Shown here in pieces: positions 1-10,183 of a DNA stretch of 64,000 nucleotides (positions are counted from its first letter, which is position 1; every line of letters starts with the position of its first letter). The position numbers and the translations under genes were made by a program. The notes under the pieces are model-generated. The model was not told where the DNA came from. It saw nothing but the letters and a program-made list of their open reading frames with translations, and ran no database searches. The DNA comes from Noviherbaspirillum saxi (GTDB taxonomy: Bacteria; Pseudomonadota; Gammaproteobacteria; Burkholderiales; Burkholderiaceae_D), in contig NZ_QYUO01000001.1 of the NCBI RefSeq assembly GCF_003591035.1, positions 3,224,001 to 3,288,000 of the forward strand, written 5' to 3'.

Positions 1-240
1 CTCAGAGACGGGCAATTCTTTGCCTTTGAATCATGTCCCTGTCATCGGTGATATAGACAACCATCCATCCTGTGCAAAGAAAGCTCGGCCAGGATCAGGC
101 TCAATGCGATTCGAGCGTCTTGAACGGCTGCACGCGGCAGAATGACGGCGGCGAGCGCGCCCCTGGTCCCATTTAGGAAACATGCGCGACACCGAAGGAA
201 GGACGCCGCGACAGCGGCACCCTATCGCCGTCATCGAAAA
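1..240. other. No gene recognised at window start
   Basis: This stretch lies downstream of the rplQ terminator. Open frames on both strands are short and composed of Arg/Ser/His-rich text without family resemblance. A gene running off the left edge cannot be excluded, but none is supported. Confidence 0.4.
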
Positions 241-242
241 GC

Positions 243-267
243 AAAAAGCCAGGCAAGGCCTGGCTTT
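243..267 (-). terminator. Intrinsic terminator of the alpha operon after rplQ
   Basis: A perfect 10-bp stem (AAAGCCAGGC with GCCTGGCTTT) encloses a 3-nt loop. In the minus-strand transcript it runs into a U-tract (complement of the five A at 243-247). It sits about 40 nt after the rplQ stop, where transcription of the ribosomal superoperon should end. Confidence 0.85.
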
Positions 268-307
268 CTCGGAGCAAACTTTTCCGCGCTTGTGAAGCGC
301 CTGCAAG

Positions 308-703
308 TTACTCAGCTGTTTCGACTTCTGCCGCCTCGCTGATTTCGGGACGGTCAACCAGTTCAACAAATGCCATAGGAGCATTGTCACCTTGACGGAA
401 ACCCATCTTCAGTATGCGCAGGTAGCCGCCGTTGCGATTTGCGTAACGCGGGCCGAGTTCGGAGAACAGCTTGCTGACGATTTCACGATCGCGCAGACGG
501 CTGAATGCCAGACGCTTGTTCGACAGGTTGTCGGTCTTGCCCAAAGTCAGGATAGGCTCGACAACGCGACGCAATTCCTTTGCCTTCGGCAGAGTGGTTT
601 TGATCGCTTCGTGACGCAGCAGGGATACGGTCATGTTGCGCAGCATGGCGAGGCGATGCGACGAGGTACGATTGAGCTTACGGAGGCCGTGACGGTGGCG
701 CAT
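308..703 (-). CDS. rplQ: 50S ribosomal protein L17
   Basis: L17 is a large-subunit protein near the peptide exit tunnel. The 131-aa product opens with the typical [17 protein letters not shown] segment and contains the [13 protein letters not shown] and RLAFSRLRD blocks of bacterial L17. The C-terminal tail is acidic ([12 protein letters not shown]). It is the last gene of the alpha operon, about 200 nt downstream of rpoA, and is followed by an intrinsic terminator. The ATG start is the one conserved in the family. Confidence 0.97.
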   Translation of the reverse strand: MRHRHGLRKLNRTSSHRLAMLRNMTVSLLRHEAIKTTLPKAKELRRVVEPILTLGKTDNLSNKRLAFSRLRDREIVSKLFSELGPRYANRNGGYLRILKMGFRQGDNAPMAFVELVDRPEISEAAEVETAE

Positions 704-874
704 GGTATTTCCTTTCAGTTTTTGAGTTTGACTCCAGCTCTTCTATCGACAGGCGATTGCCTGCTGCGGGCCGGTAAAATTTAATTGATGCCTAAAACGG
801 AACTGCTATTGCAATACAACGGTGTTACATTTTCTCTGACAACTACCGCGCGAAAGCTAAATATGGCGGTCGTC

Positions 875-898
875 GGGAGCGGCATTATAACCGCTCCC
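875..898 (-). promoter_or_regulatory. Hairpin in the rpoA-rplQ gap
   Basis: A perfect 8-bp inverted repeat (GGGAGCGG with CCGCTCCC) lies just after the rpoA stop codon. Its 8-nt loop contains TATAAT on the minus strand. No T-tract follows, so it looks more like an mRNA stability or processing element than a terminator. The TATAAT could also be a -10 box for rplQ, but no -35 match lies 16-18 bp upstream. Confidence 0.35.
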
Positions 899-906
899 AG
901 CCGGAA

Positions 907-1884
907 TTACTTCTCCAGCCCGGCCGGCGGCCAGTTTTCAAGTTTCATACCCAGGGTCAGACCGCGCGATGCCAGCACTTCCTTGATTTCGTTCAAGGAC
1001 TTGCGGCCGAGATTCGGCGTCTTCAGCAATTCGTTCTCGCTGCGTTGGATGAGGTCGCCGATGTAGTAAATGTTTTCGGCTTTCAGGCAGTTTGCGGAAC
1101 GGACGGTCAGTTCGAGATCGTCCACTGGGCGCAGCAGGATAGGATCGACCGACGGGGCGCGAGACGGCGCTTCAGCAGCGGCTTCCGTGCCTTCCAATGC
1201 GGCAAACACATTGAGCTGGTCAACGAGAACGCGTGCGGATTGGCGAATCGCTTCTTCTGGCGAAATCACGCCATTGGTTTCAATATTAATCACCAGCTTG
1301 TCGAGGTCAGTGCGCTGTTCGACACGAGCTGATTCGACTGCATACGACACGCGGCGAACCGGTGAGAACGAGGCGTCGAGGATGATACGGCCGATGGTCT
1401 TGTTGGCATCTTCAGACAGGCGACGAACGTTACCTGGTACATAGCCGCGGCCTTTTTCGACCTTGATCTGCATGTCCAGTTTCCCGCCAGCCGTCAAATG
1501 GGCAATGACATGATCCGGATTGATCAGCTCTACATCGTGCGGCAAATCGATGTCCGATGCCAACACTGCGCCTTCGCCTTCCTTTTTCAGGGTCAGCGTG
1601 ACTTCATCACGGTTATGCAGTTTGAACACAACACCTTTCAGGTTCAACAGCATGTCAACGACGTCTTCCTGTACGCCGTCGAGCGACGAATATTCGTGCA
1701 CGACGCCAGCGATCGTTACTTCGGTCGGCGCATAGCCAACCATCGACGACAGCAATACGCGACGCAACGCGTTACCAAGGGTATGACCGTAGCCGCGCTC
1801 GAACGGCTCCATGACAACTTTCGCATTGCCGGCGCCAAGTGCTTCTACTTCAATAATACGGGGCTTCAACAGACTGTTTTGCAT
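907..1884 (-). CDS. rpoA: RNA polymerase subunit alpha
   Basis: The alpha subunit nucleates RNA polymerase assembly and contacts UP elements and activators. The 325-aa protein has the N-terminal dimerisation/assembly domain (about residues 1-235, with [17 protein letters not shown]) and a linker. The C-terminal domain (about 250-315) carries [12 protein letters not shown], whose arginine corresponds to E. coli R265, and the helix-hairpin-helix [14 protein letters not shown]. It lies between rpsD and rplQ as in other bacteria. Length and start match the family. Confidence 0.98.
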   Translation of the reverse strand: MQNSLLKPRIIEVEALGAGNAKVVMEPFERGYGHTLGNALRRVLLSSMVGYAPTEVTIAGVVHEYSSLDGVQEDVVDMLLNLKGVVFKLHNRDEVTLTLKKEGEGAVLASDIDLPHDVELINPDHVIAHLTAGGKLDMQIKVEKGRGYVPGNVRRLSEDANKTIGRIILDASFSPVRRVSYAVESARVEQRTDLDKLVINIETNGVISPEEAIRQSARVLVDQLNVFAALEGTEAAAEAPSRAPSVDPILLRPVDDLELTVRSANCLKAENIYYIGDLIQRSENELLKTPNLGRKSLNEIKEVLASRGLTLGMKLENWPPAGLEK

Positions 1885-1947
1885 GAAATGTCCTTTTCAA
1901 TACCCTCGGCTCGTTACACCGATAAGGCTGATGGCATTACAAAGAAA

Positions 1948-1971
1948 CCGCCCCATCGTTTGATGGGGCGG
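1948..1971 (-). terminator. Terminator-like hairpin between rpsD and rpoA
   Basis: A perfect 10-bp GC-rich stem (CCGCCCCATC with GATGGGGCGG) has a 4-nt loop. In the minus-strand RNA it is followed by a U-rich run (TTTCTTT). It lies within the 101-nt rpsD-rpoA gap. It may be a partial terminator that sets the ratio of ribosomal protein to RNA polymerase expression, or an RNase processing site. Confidence 0.55.
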
Positions 1972-1985
1972 GTGGGGAAACGGGA

Positions 1986-2609
1986 TTAGCGGGAATACAA
2001 TTCGACGATCAGCGATTCGTTGACGTCGTTGGCGATCTCGGTACGATCCGGCATGGACTTGAATGTACCTTCCATCTTCTTCGCATCGACGGAAACCCAG
2101 GATGGCATGCCGCTCTGTTCTGCCAGCGACAGCGCCTCGATGATGCGAGCCTGCTTCTTGGACTTTTCGCGTACGGCAACTACGTCGCCGGCTTTCACTT
2201 GGTATGAAGCGATGTTGACGACTCCACCATTGACGGTAAATGCCTTATGGCTGACCAGTTGGCGAGCTTCGGCACGAGTCGAGCCAAAACCCATACGGTA
2301 AGCAACATTGTCCAGACGGGATTCGAGCAGCTTCAACAGGTTCTCACCGGTGTTGCCCTTGCGGCGGTCCGCTTCAGCAAAATAGCGGCGGAACTGGCGC
2401 TCAAGAATACCGTACATGCGCTTGACCTTTTGCTTTTCACGCAGCTGGTTACCATAGTCCGACGTACGAGCGCCAGAAGTACGGCCATGCTGGCCCGGCT
2501 TCGAATCCAGCTTGCACTTGGAATCGAGCGAGCGACGTGCGCTCTTGAGGAACAGGTCGGTGCCTTCGCGGCGGGAAAGTTTTGCTTTTGGTCCAATATA
2601 ACGTGCCAC
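1986..2609 (-). CDS. rpsD: 30S ribosomal protein S4
   Basis: S4 is a primary 16S rRNA binding protein and in many bacteria the translational repressor of the alpha operon. The 207-aa product has the N-terminal [16 protein letters not shown] and the S4 RNA-binding domain (about residues 95-160, [27 protein letters not shown]). It ends in the conserved [11 protein letters not shown]. It is flanked on both sides by terminator-like hairpins, which is unusual within this operon. Confidence 0.98.
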   Translation of the reverse strand: MARYIGPKAKLSRREGTDLFLKSARRSLDSKCKLDSKPGQHGRTSGARTSDYGNQLREKQKVKRMYGILERQFRRYFAEADRRKGNTGENLLKLLESRLDNVAYRMGFGSTRAEARQLVSHKAFTVNGGVVNIASYQVKAGDVVAVREKSKKQARIIEALSLAEQSGMPSWVSVDAKKMEGTFKSMPDRTEIANDVNESLIVELYSR

Positions 2610-2717
2610 GTTAATTTCCTTTTATTCAATGACGCCCCGATTAGATCTAATGAATAGACGATCTGCCAGGCGCTAGTCTGTTTCAACTACAAACAGACAG
2701 TGGTCTTAAGAACAAAA

Positions 2718-2738
2718 CCCGCCAAGGGCTTTGGCGGG
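2718..2738 (-). terminator. Terminator-like hairpin between rpsK and rpsD
   Basis: The stem CCCGCCAA with TTGGCGGG (8 bp, 5-nt loop) is followed on the minus-strand RNA by TTTTGTTC. It lies in the 178-nt rpsK-rpsD gap. With the hairpin after rpsD it brackets rpsD, suggesting graded read-through or processing rather than uniform co-transcription. Confidence 0.5.
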
Positions 2739-2787
2739 CAGCTTACTACGATACTGCAACTGCAATCGGCTACTAAACGAAATCCGA

Positions 2788-3192
2788 TTAGATACGACGA
2801 CGCTTCGGCGGACGGCAGCCGTTATGCGGGACCGGTGTCACGTCTTGAATTTGCGTAATCTTGATACCGAGATTATTCAACGCACGAACTGCGGATTCAC
2901 GACCAGGACCTGGGCCCTTGATGCGAACTTCCAGGTTCTTCACGCCGCACTCGATGGCAACTTTGCCAGCCGCTTCCGCCGCAACCTGCGCTGCAAACGG
3001 TGTCGACTTACGCGACCCCTTGAAGCCAGCGCCGCCAGACGTCGCCCAGGACAACGCATTGCCTTGACGGTCTGTGATGGTAATGATGGTGTTGTTAAAG
3101 GACGCGTGGATGTGCGCGATGCCTTCGGCAACGTTCTTTTTTACTTTCTTGCGCACGCGTGCTGCTGCGGCGTTATTCGGGGCTTTTGCCAT
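2788..3192 (-). CDS. rpsK: 30S ribosomal protein S11
   Basis: S11 is part of the 30S platform near the mRNA exit. The 134-aa sequence shows [41 protein letters not shown] and the C-terminal [18 protein letters not shown], all diagnostic. It follows rpsM by 42 nt in the alpha operon. Confidence 0.98.
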   Translation of the reverse strand: MAKAPNNAAAARVRKKVKKNVAEGIAHIHASFNNTIITITDRQGNALSWATSGGAGFKGSRKSTPFAAQVAAEAAGKVAIECGVKNLEVRIKGPGPGRESAVRALNNLGIKITQIQDVTPVPHNGCRPPKRRRI

Positions 3193-3234
3193 GGTAATTT
3201 CCTTGAATCCGACTACGAGTCAAACTGCGCTGGA

Positions 3235-3600
3235 TTATTTCTTCAGCGACTGAGCTGCCTTACGCGGGCCCTTGCGAGTACGCGCATTGGTGCGCGTACG
3301 CTGACCACGGCAAGGCAAGCCTTTACGATGGCGCAGACCGCGGTAGCAACCCAGGTCCATCAGACGCTTGATGTTCATCGAGACTTCACGACGCAGGTCA
3401 CCTTCGACAACGAACTTGCCAATTTCGTCGCGCAGCTTTTCCAGCTCGTTATCGTCCAGATCCTTGACCTTCTTGGTGGTCGAAACACCAGTCAGCTTGC
3501 AAATCTGCAGCGAGCGGGACAACCCGATGCCGAAAATTGCGGTCAAGCCGATAACGGTGTGTTGGTGATTGGGGATATTCACCCCTGCAATACGTGCCAT
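3235..3600 (-). CDS. rpsM: 30S ribosomal protein S13
   Basis: S13 sits in the 30S head and bridges to the 50S subunit and tRNA. The 121-aa product starts [14 protein letters not shown], has the helix-two-turn-helix region with [13 protein letters not shown], and ends in the basic tail [17 protein letters not shown]. It lies between rpmJ and rpsK. Confidence 0.98.
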   Translation of the reverse strand: MARIAGVNIPNHQHTVIGLTAIFGIGLSRSLQICKLTGVSTTKKVKDLDDNELEKLRDEIGKFVVEGDLRREVSMNIKRLMDLGCYRGLRHRKGLPCRGQRTRTNARTRKGPRKAAQSLKK

Positions 3601-3627
3601 TCGTTATTCCTCGATCAATAACGTTAA

Positions 3628-3741
3628 TTAACCTTGGCGCTGTTTATGACGCGGTTCGGTGCAGATGACACGAACAACGCCTTTGCGCTTGATGATCTTA
3701 CAGTTGCGGCAGATCCGCTTTACTGATGCGAGCACTTTCAT
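3628..3741 (-). CDS. rpmJ: 50S ribosomal protein L36
   Basis: This 37-aa protein was read directly from the minus strand between rpsM and infA. It opens with [15 protein letters not shown] and ends [11 protein letters not shown]. Its three cysteines and histidine (C11, C14, C27, H32) form the zinc-binding set of the zinc-containing L36 type. The secY-infA-rpmJ-rpsM order supports it. Confidence 0.95.
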   Translation of the reverse strand: MKVLASVKRICRNCKIIKRKGVVRVICTEPRHKQRQG

Positions 3742-3772
3742 TTTTGCCCTCTTTCTTACAGTTCTAGTTACT

Positions 3773-3991
3773 TTACTTGGTTCGGAACACGATGCGTGCC
3801 CGGCTCAAATCGTAGGGTGTCAATTCCACCGTCACTTTATCCCCTGGAAGAATGCGAATATAGTTCATTCGCATTTTTCCTGAGATATGTCCGAGCACCA
3901 CATGCCCGTTTTCCAACTTGACTCGAAATGTCGCATTCGGAAGATTCTCGAGAATCTCACCCTGCATCTGAATTACGTCGTCTTTTGCCAT
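3773..3991 (-). CDS. infA: Translation initiation factor IF-1
   Basis: IF-1 occupies the ribosomal A site during initiation. The 72-aa single OB-fold protein starts [20 protein letters not shown] and contains the hallmark [19 protein letters not shown] and [11 protein letters not shown]. It lies between secY and rpmJ, about 37 nt after secY. Confidence 0.98.
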   Translation of the reverse strand: MAKDDVIQMQGEILENLPNATFRVKLENGHVVLGHISGKMRMNYIRILPGDKVTVELTPYDLSRARIVFRTK

Positions 3992-4028
3992 TCGTTCTGC
4001 TCGTTATCCTGGACTATCCACAACCGCC

Positions 4029-5360
4029 TTAGCGTGTCGGGATGCCGCCCTTGAAATTCGCTTTACGAAGGAGCGATTCGTACTGTTGTGACATCACATA
4101 ATTTTGCACTTGGGCCATGAAATCCATTGTCACAACGACGATGATCAACAGCGAGGTTCCACCGAAGTAAAACGGTACTTTCCAACGTGCGATCAAGAAC
4201 TCAGGCAGCAAACAAACCAACGTGATATACACAGCACCAACCAGCGTCAGACGCATCAAAATCTTGTCGATGTATCGCGCGGTTTGGTCGCCCGGTCGAA
4301 TACCCGGAACAAACGCACCACTCTTCTTCAAATTGTCCGCGGTCTCTTTGCTGTTGAATACCAGAGCGGTATAAAAGAAGCAAAAGAACACGATTGCCAT
4401 AGCGTACAGTAAAGCATGGATCGGTTCGCCTGGTGCCAGTGATGCCGCCAAATCTTTCAAGAAGCGGACAAACCCGTTGTTCGTGTCACCGGACGTGAAC
4501 CAGCTCGTAATCGTTGCTGGAAACAAGATGATCGAAGACGCAAAGATGGGCGGAATTACACCAGCCATATTCAGCTTCAGCGGCAAATGGCTACTTTGCC
4601 CACCATAAATCTTGTTTCCAACCTGGCGTTTTGCATAATTCACCAGAATTTTTCTCTGGCCCCGTTCGATAAACACGACCAGGAACGTTACAGCCGCCAC
4701 GATCACGCAGATCAAAATCGCAGACAGTGCATTCATTGAACCGGTACGAACAAGTTCAAACAAACCACCGACGGCACTGGGCAAACCTGCCGCGATACCC
4801 GCAAAAATAATGATCGAGATTCCGTTACCCAATCCGCGCTCGGTGATTTGCTCACCCAGCCACATCAGGAACATCGTACCGGTCACCAGAGTCACCACTG
4901 TCGTGAAACGGAACGCCAGACCAGGATCAATCACCAAGCCCGGTTGTGATTCCAAAGCTACGGCAATACCTAGGGCCTGGAACGTCGCCAACACCAATGT
5001 CCCGTACCGCGTGTACTGCGTTATCTTACGGCGCCCTGCTTCGCCTTCCTTCTTCAGCGCTTCAAGCTGCGGCGATACGATTGACATCAATTGCATGATG
5101 ATCGACGCCGAGATATACGGCATGATCCCCAATGCAAAAATTGTGAATCTCGACAACGCACCGCCAGAGAACATGTTAAACATGCCCAGAATACCGCCCT
5201 GGTTCTGCTTGAACAATTCTGCCAGCTGCGCCGGGTCAATGCCCGGCACAGGAATGTGCGCGCCGATACGATATACCACTAACGCCGCAAGGAGGAACCA
5301 AAGACGGCCCCAGGGAAAACCGCTTGCTGCACTCTTAGCGAGTTGGGGTGTGGTCGCCAA
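4029..5360 (-). CDS. secY: Preprotein translocase subunit SecY
   Basis: SecY forms the protein-conducting channel of the inner membrane with SecE, encoded at 33947-34330. The 443-aa product has about ten membrane segments. It shows the plug-region signature [14 protein letters not shown] near residue 80 and the cytoplasmic loop segment [20 protein letters not shown]. It is the last gene of the spc group, 25 nt after rplO, and continues into infA. Confidence 0.98.
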   Translation of the reverse strand: MATTPQLAKSAASGFPWGRLWFLLAALVVYRIGAHIPVPGIDPAQLAELFKQNQGGILGMFNMFSGGALSRFTIFALGIMPYISASIIMQLMSIVSPQLEALKKEGEAGRRKITQYTRYGTLVLATFQALGIAVALESQPGLVIDPGLAFRFTTVVTLVTGTMFLMWLGEQITERGLGNGISIIIFAGIAAGLPSAVGGLFELVRTGSMNALSAILICVIVAAVTFLVVFIERGQRKILVNYAKRQVGNKIYGGQSSHLPLKLNMAGVIPPIFASSIILFPATITSWFTSGDTNNGFVRFLKDLAASLAPGEPIHALLYAMAIVFFCFFYTALVFNSKETADNLKKSGAFVPGIRPGDQTARYIDKILMRLTLVGAVYITLVCLLPEFLIARWKVPFYFGGTSLLIIVVVTMDFMAQVQNYVMSQQYESLLRKANFKGGIPTR

Positions 5361-5385
5361 TTATTGCTCCGAACAAATCGGCTGC

Positions 5386-5817
5386 TTACGCAACCGAACC
5401 ACCAGCGGCTTCAATGGCAGCCTTGGCGCCTTTGGTAGCGATCAAACCCTTGATCGTTACTTTTTTGCTCAGCTCGCCTGCTTTGATCACACGAACCACA
5501 CGGGCGAGTTCAGACACCAGCCCAGCCTGCTTCAAGGCCAACATGTCGATCTCAGCAACTGGAAGCTTCTCCAGGTCACCCAGACGCACTTCAGCCTTGA
5601 ACGGTGTTGCCAGCGATTTGAAGCCACGCTTCGGCAGACGACGCTGCAGTGGCATCTGACCGCCTTCAAAACCGACCTTGTGGAAACCGCCCGAACGCGA
5701 CTTCTGACCTTTGTGGCCGCGGCCGGCGGTCTTGCCCAGGCCCGAACCGATACCACGTCCGACGCGACGCTTGGCATGCTTTGCGCCGTCTGCGGGTTGG
5801 ATTGTATTCAATTCCAT
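5386..5817 (-). CDS. rplO: 50S ribosomal protein L15
   Basis: L15 is a late-assembly 50S protein. I set the start at [20 protein letters not shown] (143 aa), since the six in-frame upstream codons are not conserved in the family. The Gly/Lys/Arg-rich N-terminal extension ([19 protein letters not shown]) and the C-terminal globular part are typical. It lies between rpmD and secY. Confidence 0.96.
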   Translation of the reverse strand: MELNTIQPADGAKHAKRRVGRGIGSGLGKTAGRGHKGQKSRSGGFHKVGFEGGQMPLQRRLPKRGFKSLATPFKAEVRLGDLEKLPVAEIDMLALKQAGLVSELARVVRVIKAGELSKKVTIKGLIATKGAKAAIEAAGGSVA

Positions 5818-5844
5818 GATTTGCTCCGTTCGCAAGCGCTTGGC

Positions 5845-6024
5845 TTACGACACCACTTTCACGAGATACGAAACCTTGTTGATCATGCCGCGTACTGACG
5901 GCGTGTCTTGCAGTTCCGAGACCGAATTCACACGACGCAGCCCGAGGCCGCGTACGGTGGCGCGATGGTCCTGGCGGGTACCAATAAGGCCCTTAACCAG
6001 TTGCACTTTAATTGTGTTTGCCAT
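5845..6024 (-). CDS. rpmD: 50S ribosomal protein L30
   Basis: This short L30 of 59 aa starts [15 protein letters not shown] and ends [11 protein letters not shown]. The longer open frame adds 14 codons overlapping the rpsE end and is not used. The [10 protein letters not shown] segment is diagnostic. It sits 10 nt after rpsE and 27 nt before rplO. Confidence 0.95.
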   Translation of the reverse strand: MANTIKVQLVKGLIGTRQDHRATVRGLGLRRVNSVSELQDTPSVRGMINKVSYLVKVVS

Positions 6025-6034
6025 TCGGATCACC

Positions 6035-6556
6035 TCAACCCAAAATTTCTTCGACCGACTTGCCACGCTTTGCAGCGATCTCGGAAGGCGTATTCATCTT
6101 CGACAGACCGTCGATCGTAGCACGAACCATGTTGTAGGGATTGGTCGAACCGTTCGACTTTGCCACCACATTGGTAACACCCATCACTTCGAAGATTGCG
6201 CGCATTGGGCCGCCGGCAATAACGCCAGTGCCGTCTTTTGCCGGCGAAATCATCACAGACGAAGCGCCATGCTTACCGGTAACTGTGTGCTGCAATGTGC
6301 CGTTCTTCAAGGTGACCTTGATCATCTTGCGACGGGCTTCTTCCATTGCCTTTTGCACAGCCACTGGCACTTCTTTTGATTTGCCTTTGCCCATGCCGAT
6401 GCGGCCATCGCCGTCACCAACAACTGCCAGCGCTGCAAAACCCATGATACGACCACCCTTGACCACTTTGGTCACACGGTTTACCGCGATCATCTTTTCG
6501 CGCATGCCGTCGTCGCGCTCTTCGCCTTGCGGCGTCTTTGCTTGCATTTTTGCCAT
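6035..6556 (-). CDS. rpsE: 30S ribosomal protein S5
   Basis: S5 contributes to decoding accuracy and the mRNA entry helicase. The 173-aa protein has the N-terminal dsRBD-like domain ([20 protein letters not shown]) and the C-terminal domain with [17 protein letters not shown]. It lies between rplR and rpmD. The N-terminal [12 protein letters not shown] stretch is a short betaproteobacterial-style extension. Confidence 0.97.
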   Translation of the reverse strand: MAKMQAKTPQGEERDDGMREKMIAVNRVTKVVKGGRIMGFAALAVVGDGDGRIGMGKGKSKEVPVAVQKAMEEARRKMIKVTLKNGTLQHTVTGKHGASSVMISPAKDGTGVIAGGPMRAIFEVMGVTNVVAKSNGSTNPYNMVRATIDGLSKMNTPSEIAAKRGKSVEEILG

Positions 6557-6568
6557 GACGATTTTTCC

Positions 6569-6931
6569 TTAGAACTTCAGACCGGCTTCGCGTGCCGCTT
6601 CTGCTACTGCCTTAACGCGGCCGTGGTAGCGGAAACCGGAACGGTCGAATGCGACTTCGGCGATACCTGCCTTCAAGGCCTTTTCTGCAACGCGCTTTCC
6701 AACCAGCGCGGCTGCGGCGGCGTTGCCACCCTTGCCCGATTTGCCAGCCAGTTCCTGACGCACTTCTGCTTCCAACGTCGAAGCGGATGCCAGCACCTTG
6801 GCGTCCGGACCGATGATGTTTGCATAGATGTGCAGGTTGGTACGATGCACGGCCAGGCGATTCACCTTCAACTCTGCGATTTTCGCGCGAGTCTGACGTG
6901 CGCGGCGCAGGCGTGATTGTTTCTTGTCCAT
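6569..6931 (-). CDS. rplR: 50S ribosomal protein L18
   Basis: L18 binds 5S rRNA in the central protuberance with L5. The 120-aa form starting [18 protein letters not shown] is preferred; two extra upstream codons are open. The C-terminal [27 protein letters not shown] is a family signature. It lies between rplF and rpsE. Confidence 0.96.
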   Translation of the reverse strand: MDKKQSRLRRARQTRAKIAELKVNRLAVHRTNLHIYANIIGPDAKVLASASTLEAEVRQELAGKSGKGGNAAAAALVGKRVAEKALKAGIAEVAFDRSGFRYHGRVKAVAEAAREAGLKF

Positions 6932-6942
6932 GATCAACCCCT

Positions 6943-7476
6943 TTACTTCTTCTTCGTTTCTTTGAGCGTGACCACTTCGTCCACGTAGCGGACGCCCTTG
7001 CCCTTGTAAGGCTCGGGGCTGCGGTAAGCACGGACTTCAGCAGCGGTCTGACCGACCTTTTGCTTGTCTACGCCTGTGATCACGATTTCAGTCTGCGACG
7101 GTGTCGCGCACTTGACACCAGCCGGCATCTGGTGGACCACCGGATGCGAAAAACCGAGTGACAGGTTCAACTTATCGCCTTGCGCCTGAGCACGATAACC
7201 CACGCCCACGAGCGACAGCTTCTTTTCGAAACCCTTGGTCACACCGTTCACCATGTTGTTGACCAGTGCCCGCAGCGTGCCGGACATGGCGTTCGCTTCG
7301 CGACTTTCGTCGGCTGGCGAGAACAACAGAGTGTTATTTTCATTGACAACTTTTACCAGGCCGTTCAGCGGCATGGACAGGGTTCCGAGGGAACCCTTGA
7401 CAGTAATCCTGTCTGCAGCGATCGTCACTTCCACGCCAGCGGGAAGTGCGATGGGCATTTTACCTATACGAGACAT
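6943..7476 (-). CDS. rplF: 50S ribosomal protein L6
   Basis: L6 is located near the sarcin-ricin loop. The 177-aa product starts [17 protein letters not shown], has the two L6 domains, and ends with the signature [15 protein letters not shown]. It lies between rpsH and rplR. Confidence 0.97.
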   Translation of the reverse strand: MSRIGKMPIALPAGVEVTIAADRITVKGSLGTLSMPLNGLVKVVNENNTLLFSPADESREANAMSGTLRALVNNMVNGVTKGFEKKLSLVGVGYRAQAQGDKLNLSLGFSHPVVHQMPAGVKCATPSQTEIVITGVDKQKVGQTAAEVRAYRSPEPYKGKGVRYVDEVVTLKETKKK

Positions 7477-7486
7477 CTTGCACTCC

Positions 7487-7882
7487 TTAGGCCACGTAGC
7501 AAATCACTTCGCCACCGACACCGGTTGCGCGCGCTTTGCGGTCTGTCATCACACCCTTAGGCGTGGAGACAATTGCCACACCAAGGCCATTCATCACGCT
7601 CGGGATGTCGTCCTTGCCCTTATAGATACGCAGGCCCGGACGGGACACGCGCTCGAGGCGCTCGATAACGGGACGTCCGGCATAATATTTCAGCCCGATC
7701 TTCAGTTCCGACTTACCTTCTGCTTCGGATACCGCGAAATCTTCAATGTAACCCTCGTCCTTGAGGACGTTGGCAATCGCCACCTTGACTTTGGACGACG
7801 GCATAGCAACCGTTGTCTTTTGTACGCCTTGGGCGTTGCGAATGCGGGTCAGCATATCGGCGATAGGATCGCTCATACTCAT
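7487..7882 (-). CDS. rpsH: 30S ribosomal protein S8
   Basis: S8 is a central-domain 16S rRNA binder; in E. coli it represses the spc operon. The 131-aa product has [16 protein letters not shown] near its start and ends with the conserved [11 protein letters not shown]. It lies between rpsN and rplF. Confidence 0.97.
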   Translation of the reverse strand: MSMSDPIADMLTRIRNAQGVQKTTVAMPSSKVKVAIANVLKDEGYIEDFAVSEAEGKSELKIGLKYYAGRPVIERLERVSRPGLRIYKGKDDIPSVMNGLGVAIVSTPKGVMTDRKARATGVGGEVICYVA

Positions 7883-7896
7883 TGCTTGTTCTCCTA

Positions 7897-8202
7897 TTAC
7901 CAGCTAGCTTTAGTGATACCCGGGATTTCGCCTCGCATAGCGATTTCACGGATCTTTGTACGCGCCAAACCGAATTTGCGGAATGTGCCGCGCGGACGAC
8001 CGGTCAATGCGCAACGATTGCGCTGACGGGTCGGATTCGCGTTACGCGGCAGCGCCTGCAACTTCAGGCGCGCTTCATAGCGCTCTTCTTCCGATTTGGT
8101 TTGATCGTCGATGATTGCCTTCAACTCGGCACGCTTGCCTGCGTACTTCTTTACCAGGTCGGCGCGCTTTTGTTCACGGTTAATCAGTGCCAGTTTTGCC
8201 AT
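7897..8202 (-). CDS. rpsN: 30S ribosomal protein S14
   Basis: This is a 101-aa S14 of the long, zinc-independent type, with no CxxC pair. It contains [21 protein letters not shown] and the C-terminal [19 protein letters not shown]. It is found between rplE and rpsH. Confidence 0.97.
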   Translation of the reverse strand: MAKLALINREQKRADLVKKYAGKRAELKAIIDDQTKSEEERYEARLKLQALPRNANPTRQRNRCALTGRPRGTFRKFGLARTKIREIAMRGEIPGITKASW

Positions 8203-8209
8203 GGCAGCC

Positions 8210-8749
8210 TCAGTTTCTGAACGGGAATTTAAATGCGGCGAGCAGAGCTTTCGCTTCGTCGTCGGTCTTCGCAGTCGTGGTGATACTGATGTTCATGCCA
8301 CGCAGCGCGTCGATCTTGTCGTACTCAATTTCGGGGAAAATAATCTGCTCTTTCACACCGATGTTGTAGTTGCCACGACCATCAAACGCACGACCGGAGA
8401 CACCACGGAAGTCACGAACGCGCGGCAGCGCGACCGTGATCAGGCGATCCAGGAATTCGTACATGCGCGCACCACGCAGGGTCACCATGCAGCCGATCGG
8501 ATAGCCTTCGCGGATCTTGAATCCGGCGATAGCCTTACGGGCCTTGGTAACTACCGGCTTCTGGCCAGCGATCTTTGTCAGGTCGCCAACTGCGTGCTCG
8601 ATGATCTTCTTGTCCGCAACAGCTTCCGACAAACCCATGTTCAGGGTAATCTTGGTCAGGCGCGGGACTTCCATCACAGACTTGTAACCAAACTTGGTGG
8701 TCAGGTCGGCGACGACTTTTTCTTTGTAAAATTGTTGGAGACGGGCCAT
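8210..8749 (-). CDS. rplE: 50S ribosomal protein L5
   Basis: L5 binds 5S rRNA and contacts P-site tRNA. The 179-aa sequence has [18 protein letters not shown] and the C-terminal [20 protein letters not shown] motif. It lies between rplX and rpsN in the spc group. Confidence 0.97.
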   Translation of the reverse strand: MARLQQFYKEKVVADLTTKFGYKSVMEVPRLTKITLNMGLSEAVADKKIIEHAVGDLTKIAGQKPVVTKARKAIAGFKIREGYPIGCMVTLRGARMYEFLDRLITVALPRVRDFRGVSGRAFDGRGNYNIGVKEQIIFPEIEYDKIDALRGMNISITTTAKTDDEAKALLAAFKFPFRN

Positions 8750-8755
8750 GATGTC

Positions 8756-9070
8756 TTACACCTTAACGACTTCGCCGCTGGACTTGTAAATGCGGACTTT
8801 CTTGCCGTCCACATCTTTGAAGCCCGCACGATCTGCCTTGCCAGTCGCCGCATTGAACAATGCAACGTTGGACACGTGAATTGGCATCAGCTTGTCAACG
8901 ATGCCGCCAGTTGTACCGGTCATCGGGTTTGGCTTGGTCGCCTTCTTGGCGACATTCACACCCTCAACCACGATGTAGTTTGCATCGACGCGCTGCTTGA
9001 CCACACCGCGCTTGCCCTTATCCTTACCGGCCAGGACGATGACTTCGTCGTTTTTCCGAATCTTATCCAT
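8756..9070 (-). CDS. rplX: 50S ribosomal protein L24
   Basis: L24 is an assembly initiator at the exit tunnel. The 104-aa product has an N-terminal KOW motif ([18 protein letters not shown]) and the [15 protein letters not shown] block. It is 9 nt after rplN and 6 nt before rplE. Confidence 0.97.
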   Translation of the reverse strand: MDKIRKNDEVIVLAGKDKGKRGVVKQRVDANYIVVEGVNVAKKATKPNPMTGTTGGIVDKLMPIHVSNVALFNAATGKADRAGFKDVDGKKVRIYKSSGEVVKV

Positions 9071-9079
9071 GACGACTCC

Positions 9080-9448
9080 TTACAGAACTTCAGGCGCGAG
9101 CGACACGATTTTCATGAAGCGCTCGGTACGCAACTCGCGCGTTACCGGGCCAAAAATACGTGTACCGATCGGCTCAAGCTTGGCATTCAGCAACACCGCA
9201 GCATTGCCATCGAATTTAACCAGCGAACCATCCTGGCGGCGCACACCCTTGGCTGTACGAACGACCACGGCGTTATAGATTTCGCCTTTTTTAACACGAC
9301 CACGCGGCGCAGCGGATTTCACCGTTACCTTGATGACATCGCCAATGCTGGCATAACGGCGCTTAGAACCGCCCAGCACCTTAATGCACATGACTTCACG
9401 CGCACCCGTGTTGTCGGCTACTTCGAGCCGGCTTTCAGTTTGAATCAT
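9080..9448 (-). CDS. rplN: 50S ribosomal protein L14
   Basis: L14 contacts the 30S subunit. The 122-aa product starts [19 protein letters not shown] and ends [18 protein letters not shown], both diagnostic. It is the first gene of the spc group here, with a 259-nt gap containing a probable promoter separating it from rpsQ. Confidence 0.97.
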   Translation of the reverse strand: MIQTESRLEVADNTGAREVMCIKVLGGSKRRYASIGDVIKVTVKSAAPRGRVKKGEIYNAVVVRTAKGVRRQDGSLVKFDGNAAVLLNAKLEPIGTRIFGPVTRELRTERFMKIVSLAPEVL

Positions 9449-9660
9449 AGTATTTTCTTTCCCAACTTAATCCGCTCTTCGCCCAACGCGGTTTGCGGTC
9501 AGTCTTGGTCCTGTCAGCCGACTTAGCAAAGCCGTGCCGATTAGGTGGACGGTTACAAAAACTACTGCAGCACAGTCATACTTCAACTGCGCGAATTTTT
9601 CGAACTGCAGGGCACTGCAACTGGATCTACGCAAATGACTTTGCGAGAACCAAGCCCAGC

Positions 9661-9689
9661 ATTATGGCAGCATAACGCCGGGCTCGCAA
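9661..9689 (-). promoter_or_regulatory. Probable spc-operon promoter (rpsQ-rplN gap)
   Basis: On the minus strand a -35-like TTGCGA (9684-9689) and a -10-like CATAAT (9661-9666) are separated by exactly 17 bp. The same bases fold as a 13-bp hairpin (9654-9666 with 9671-9683). Two of its pairs are G-U only in the minus-strand RNA. A read-through RNA structure is therefore an alternative or additional role. A smaller hairpin (9630-9645) follows. Confidence 0.5.
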
Positions 9690-9707
9690 CAACTAATTTC
9701 AGACAAA

Positions 9708-9980
9708 TTAGACGATCTGTGCGACTTGTACCACACGTGTTACCGACCATGCCTTTGTCTTGGAAATCGGACGACCTTCTTGAATTTCAACGGTATCGCC
9801 TTCTTTCGCCTGATTTGCTTCATCGTGCGCGTGATACTTGTTGGAACGCACAATGATTTTGCCATACAGCGGGTGCTTGACGCGACGCTCGACGAGAACG
9901 GTCACGGTCTTGTCCATCTTGTCAGAGACCACCTTGCCAATCAGCGTGCGCTTGAGCGACTGTTTCACTTGATCGTTCAT
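9708..9980 (-). CDS. rpsQ: 30S ribosomal protein S17
   Basis: S17 is an early-binding 16S rRNA protein. The 90-aa OB-fold product contains [20 protein letters not shown] and the C-terminal region [16 protein letters not shown]. Its ATG overlaps the rpmC stop by one base (TAATG), indicating translational coupling. It is the last gene of the S10 group. Confidence 0.97.
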   Translation of the reverse strand: MNDQVKQSLKRTLIGKVVSDKMDKTVTVLVERRVKHPLYGKIIVRSNKYHAHDEANQAKEGDTVEIQEGRPISKTKAWSVTRVVQVAQIV

Positions 9981-10171
9981 TACTTGGCGTCCTTCTGATT
10001 CATGACGGTTTTGACGCGCGCGATGTCGCGACGCACCTTCTTGAGTTGAGCGGTGTTGTTCAGCTGCTGCGTTGCAATTTGCATACGCAGACCGAATTGC
10101 GCCTTGAGCAACTCGTTAAGCTCCTTTTGCAGAGCCGCCTCATCCTTGCCGCGGAGTTCAGATGCTTTCAT
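9980..10171 (-). CDS. rpmC: 50S ribosomal protein L29
   Basis: This 63-aa two-helix protein near the exit tunnel starts [20 protein letters not shown] and has [15 protein letters not shown] at its C-terminus. Its stop codon shares one base with the rpsQ start. Confidence 0.96.
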   Translation of the reverse strand: MKASELRGKDEAALQKELNELLKAQFGLRMQIATQQLNNTAQLKKVRRDIARVKTVMNQKDAK

Positions 10172-10183
10172 ATTTCACTCCTT

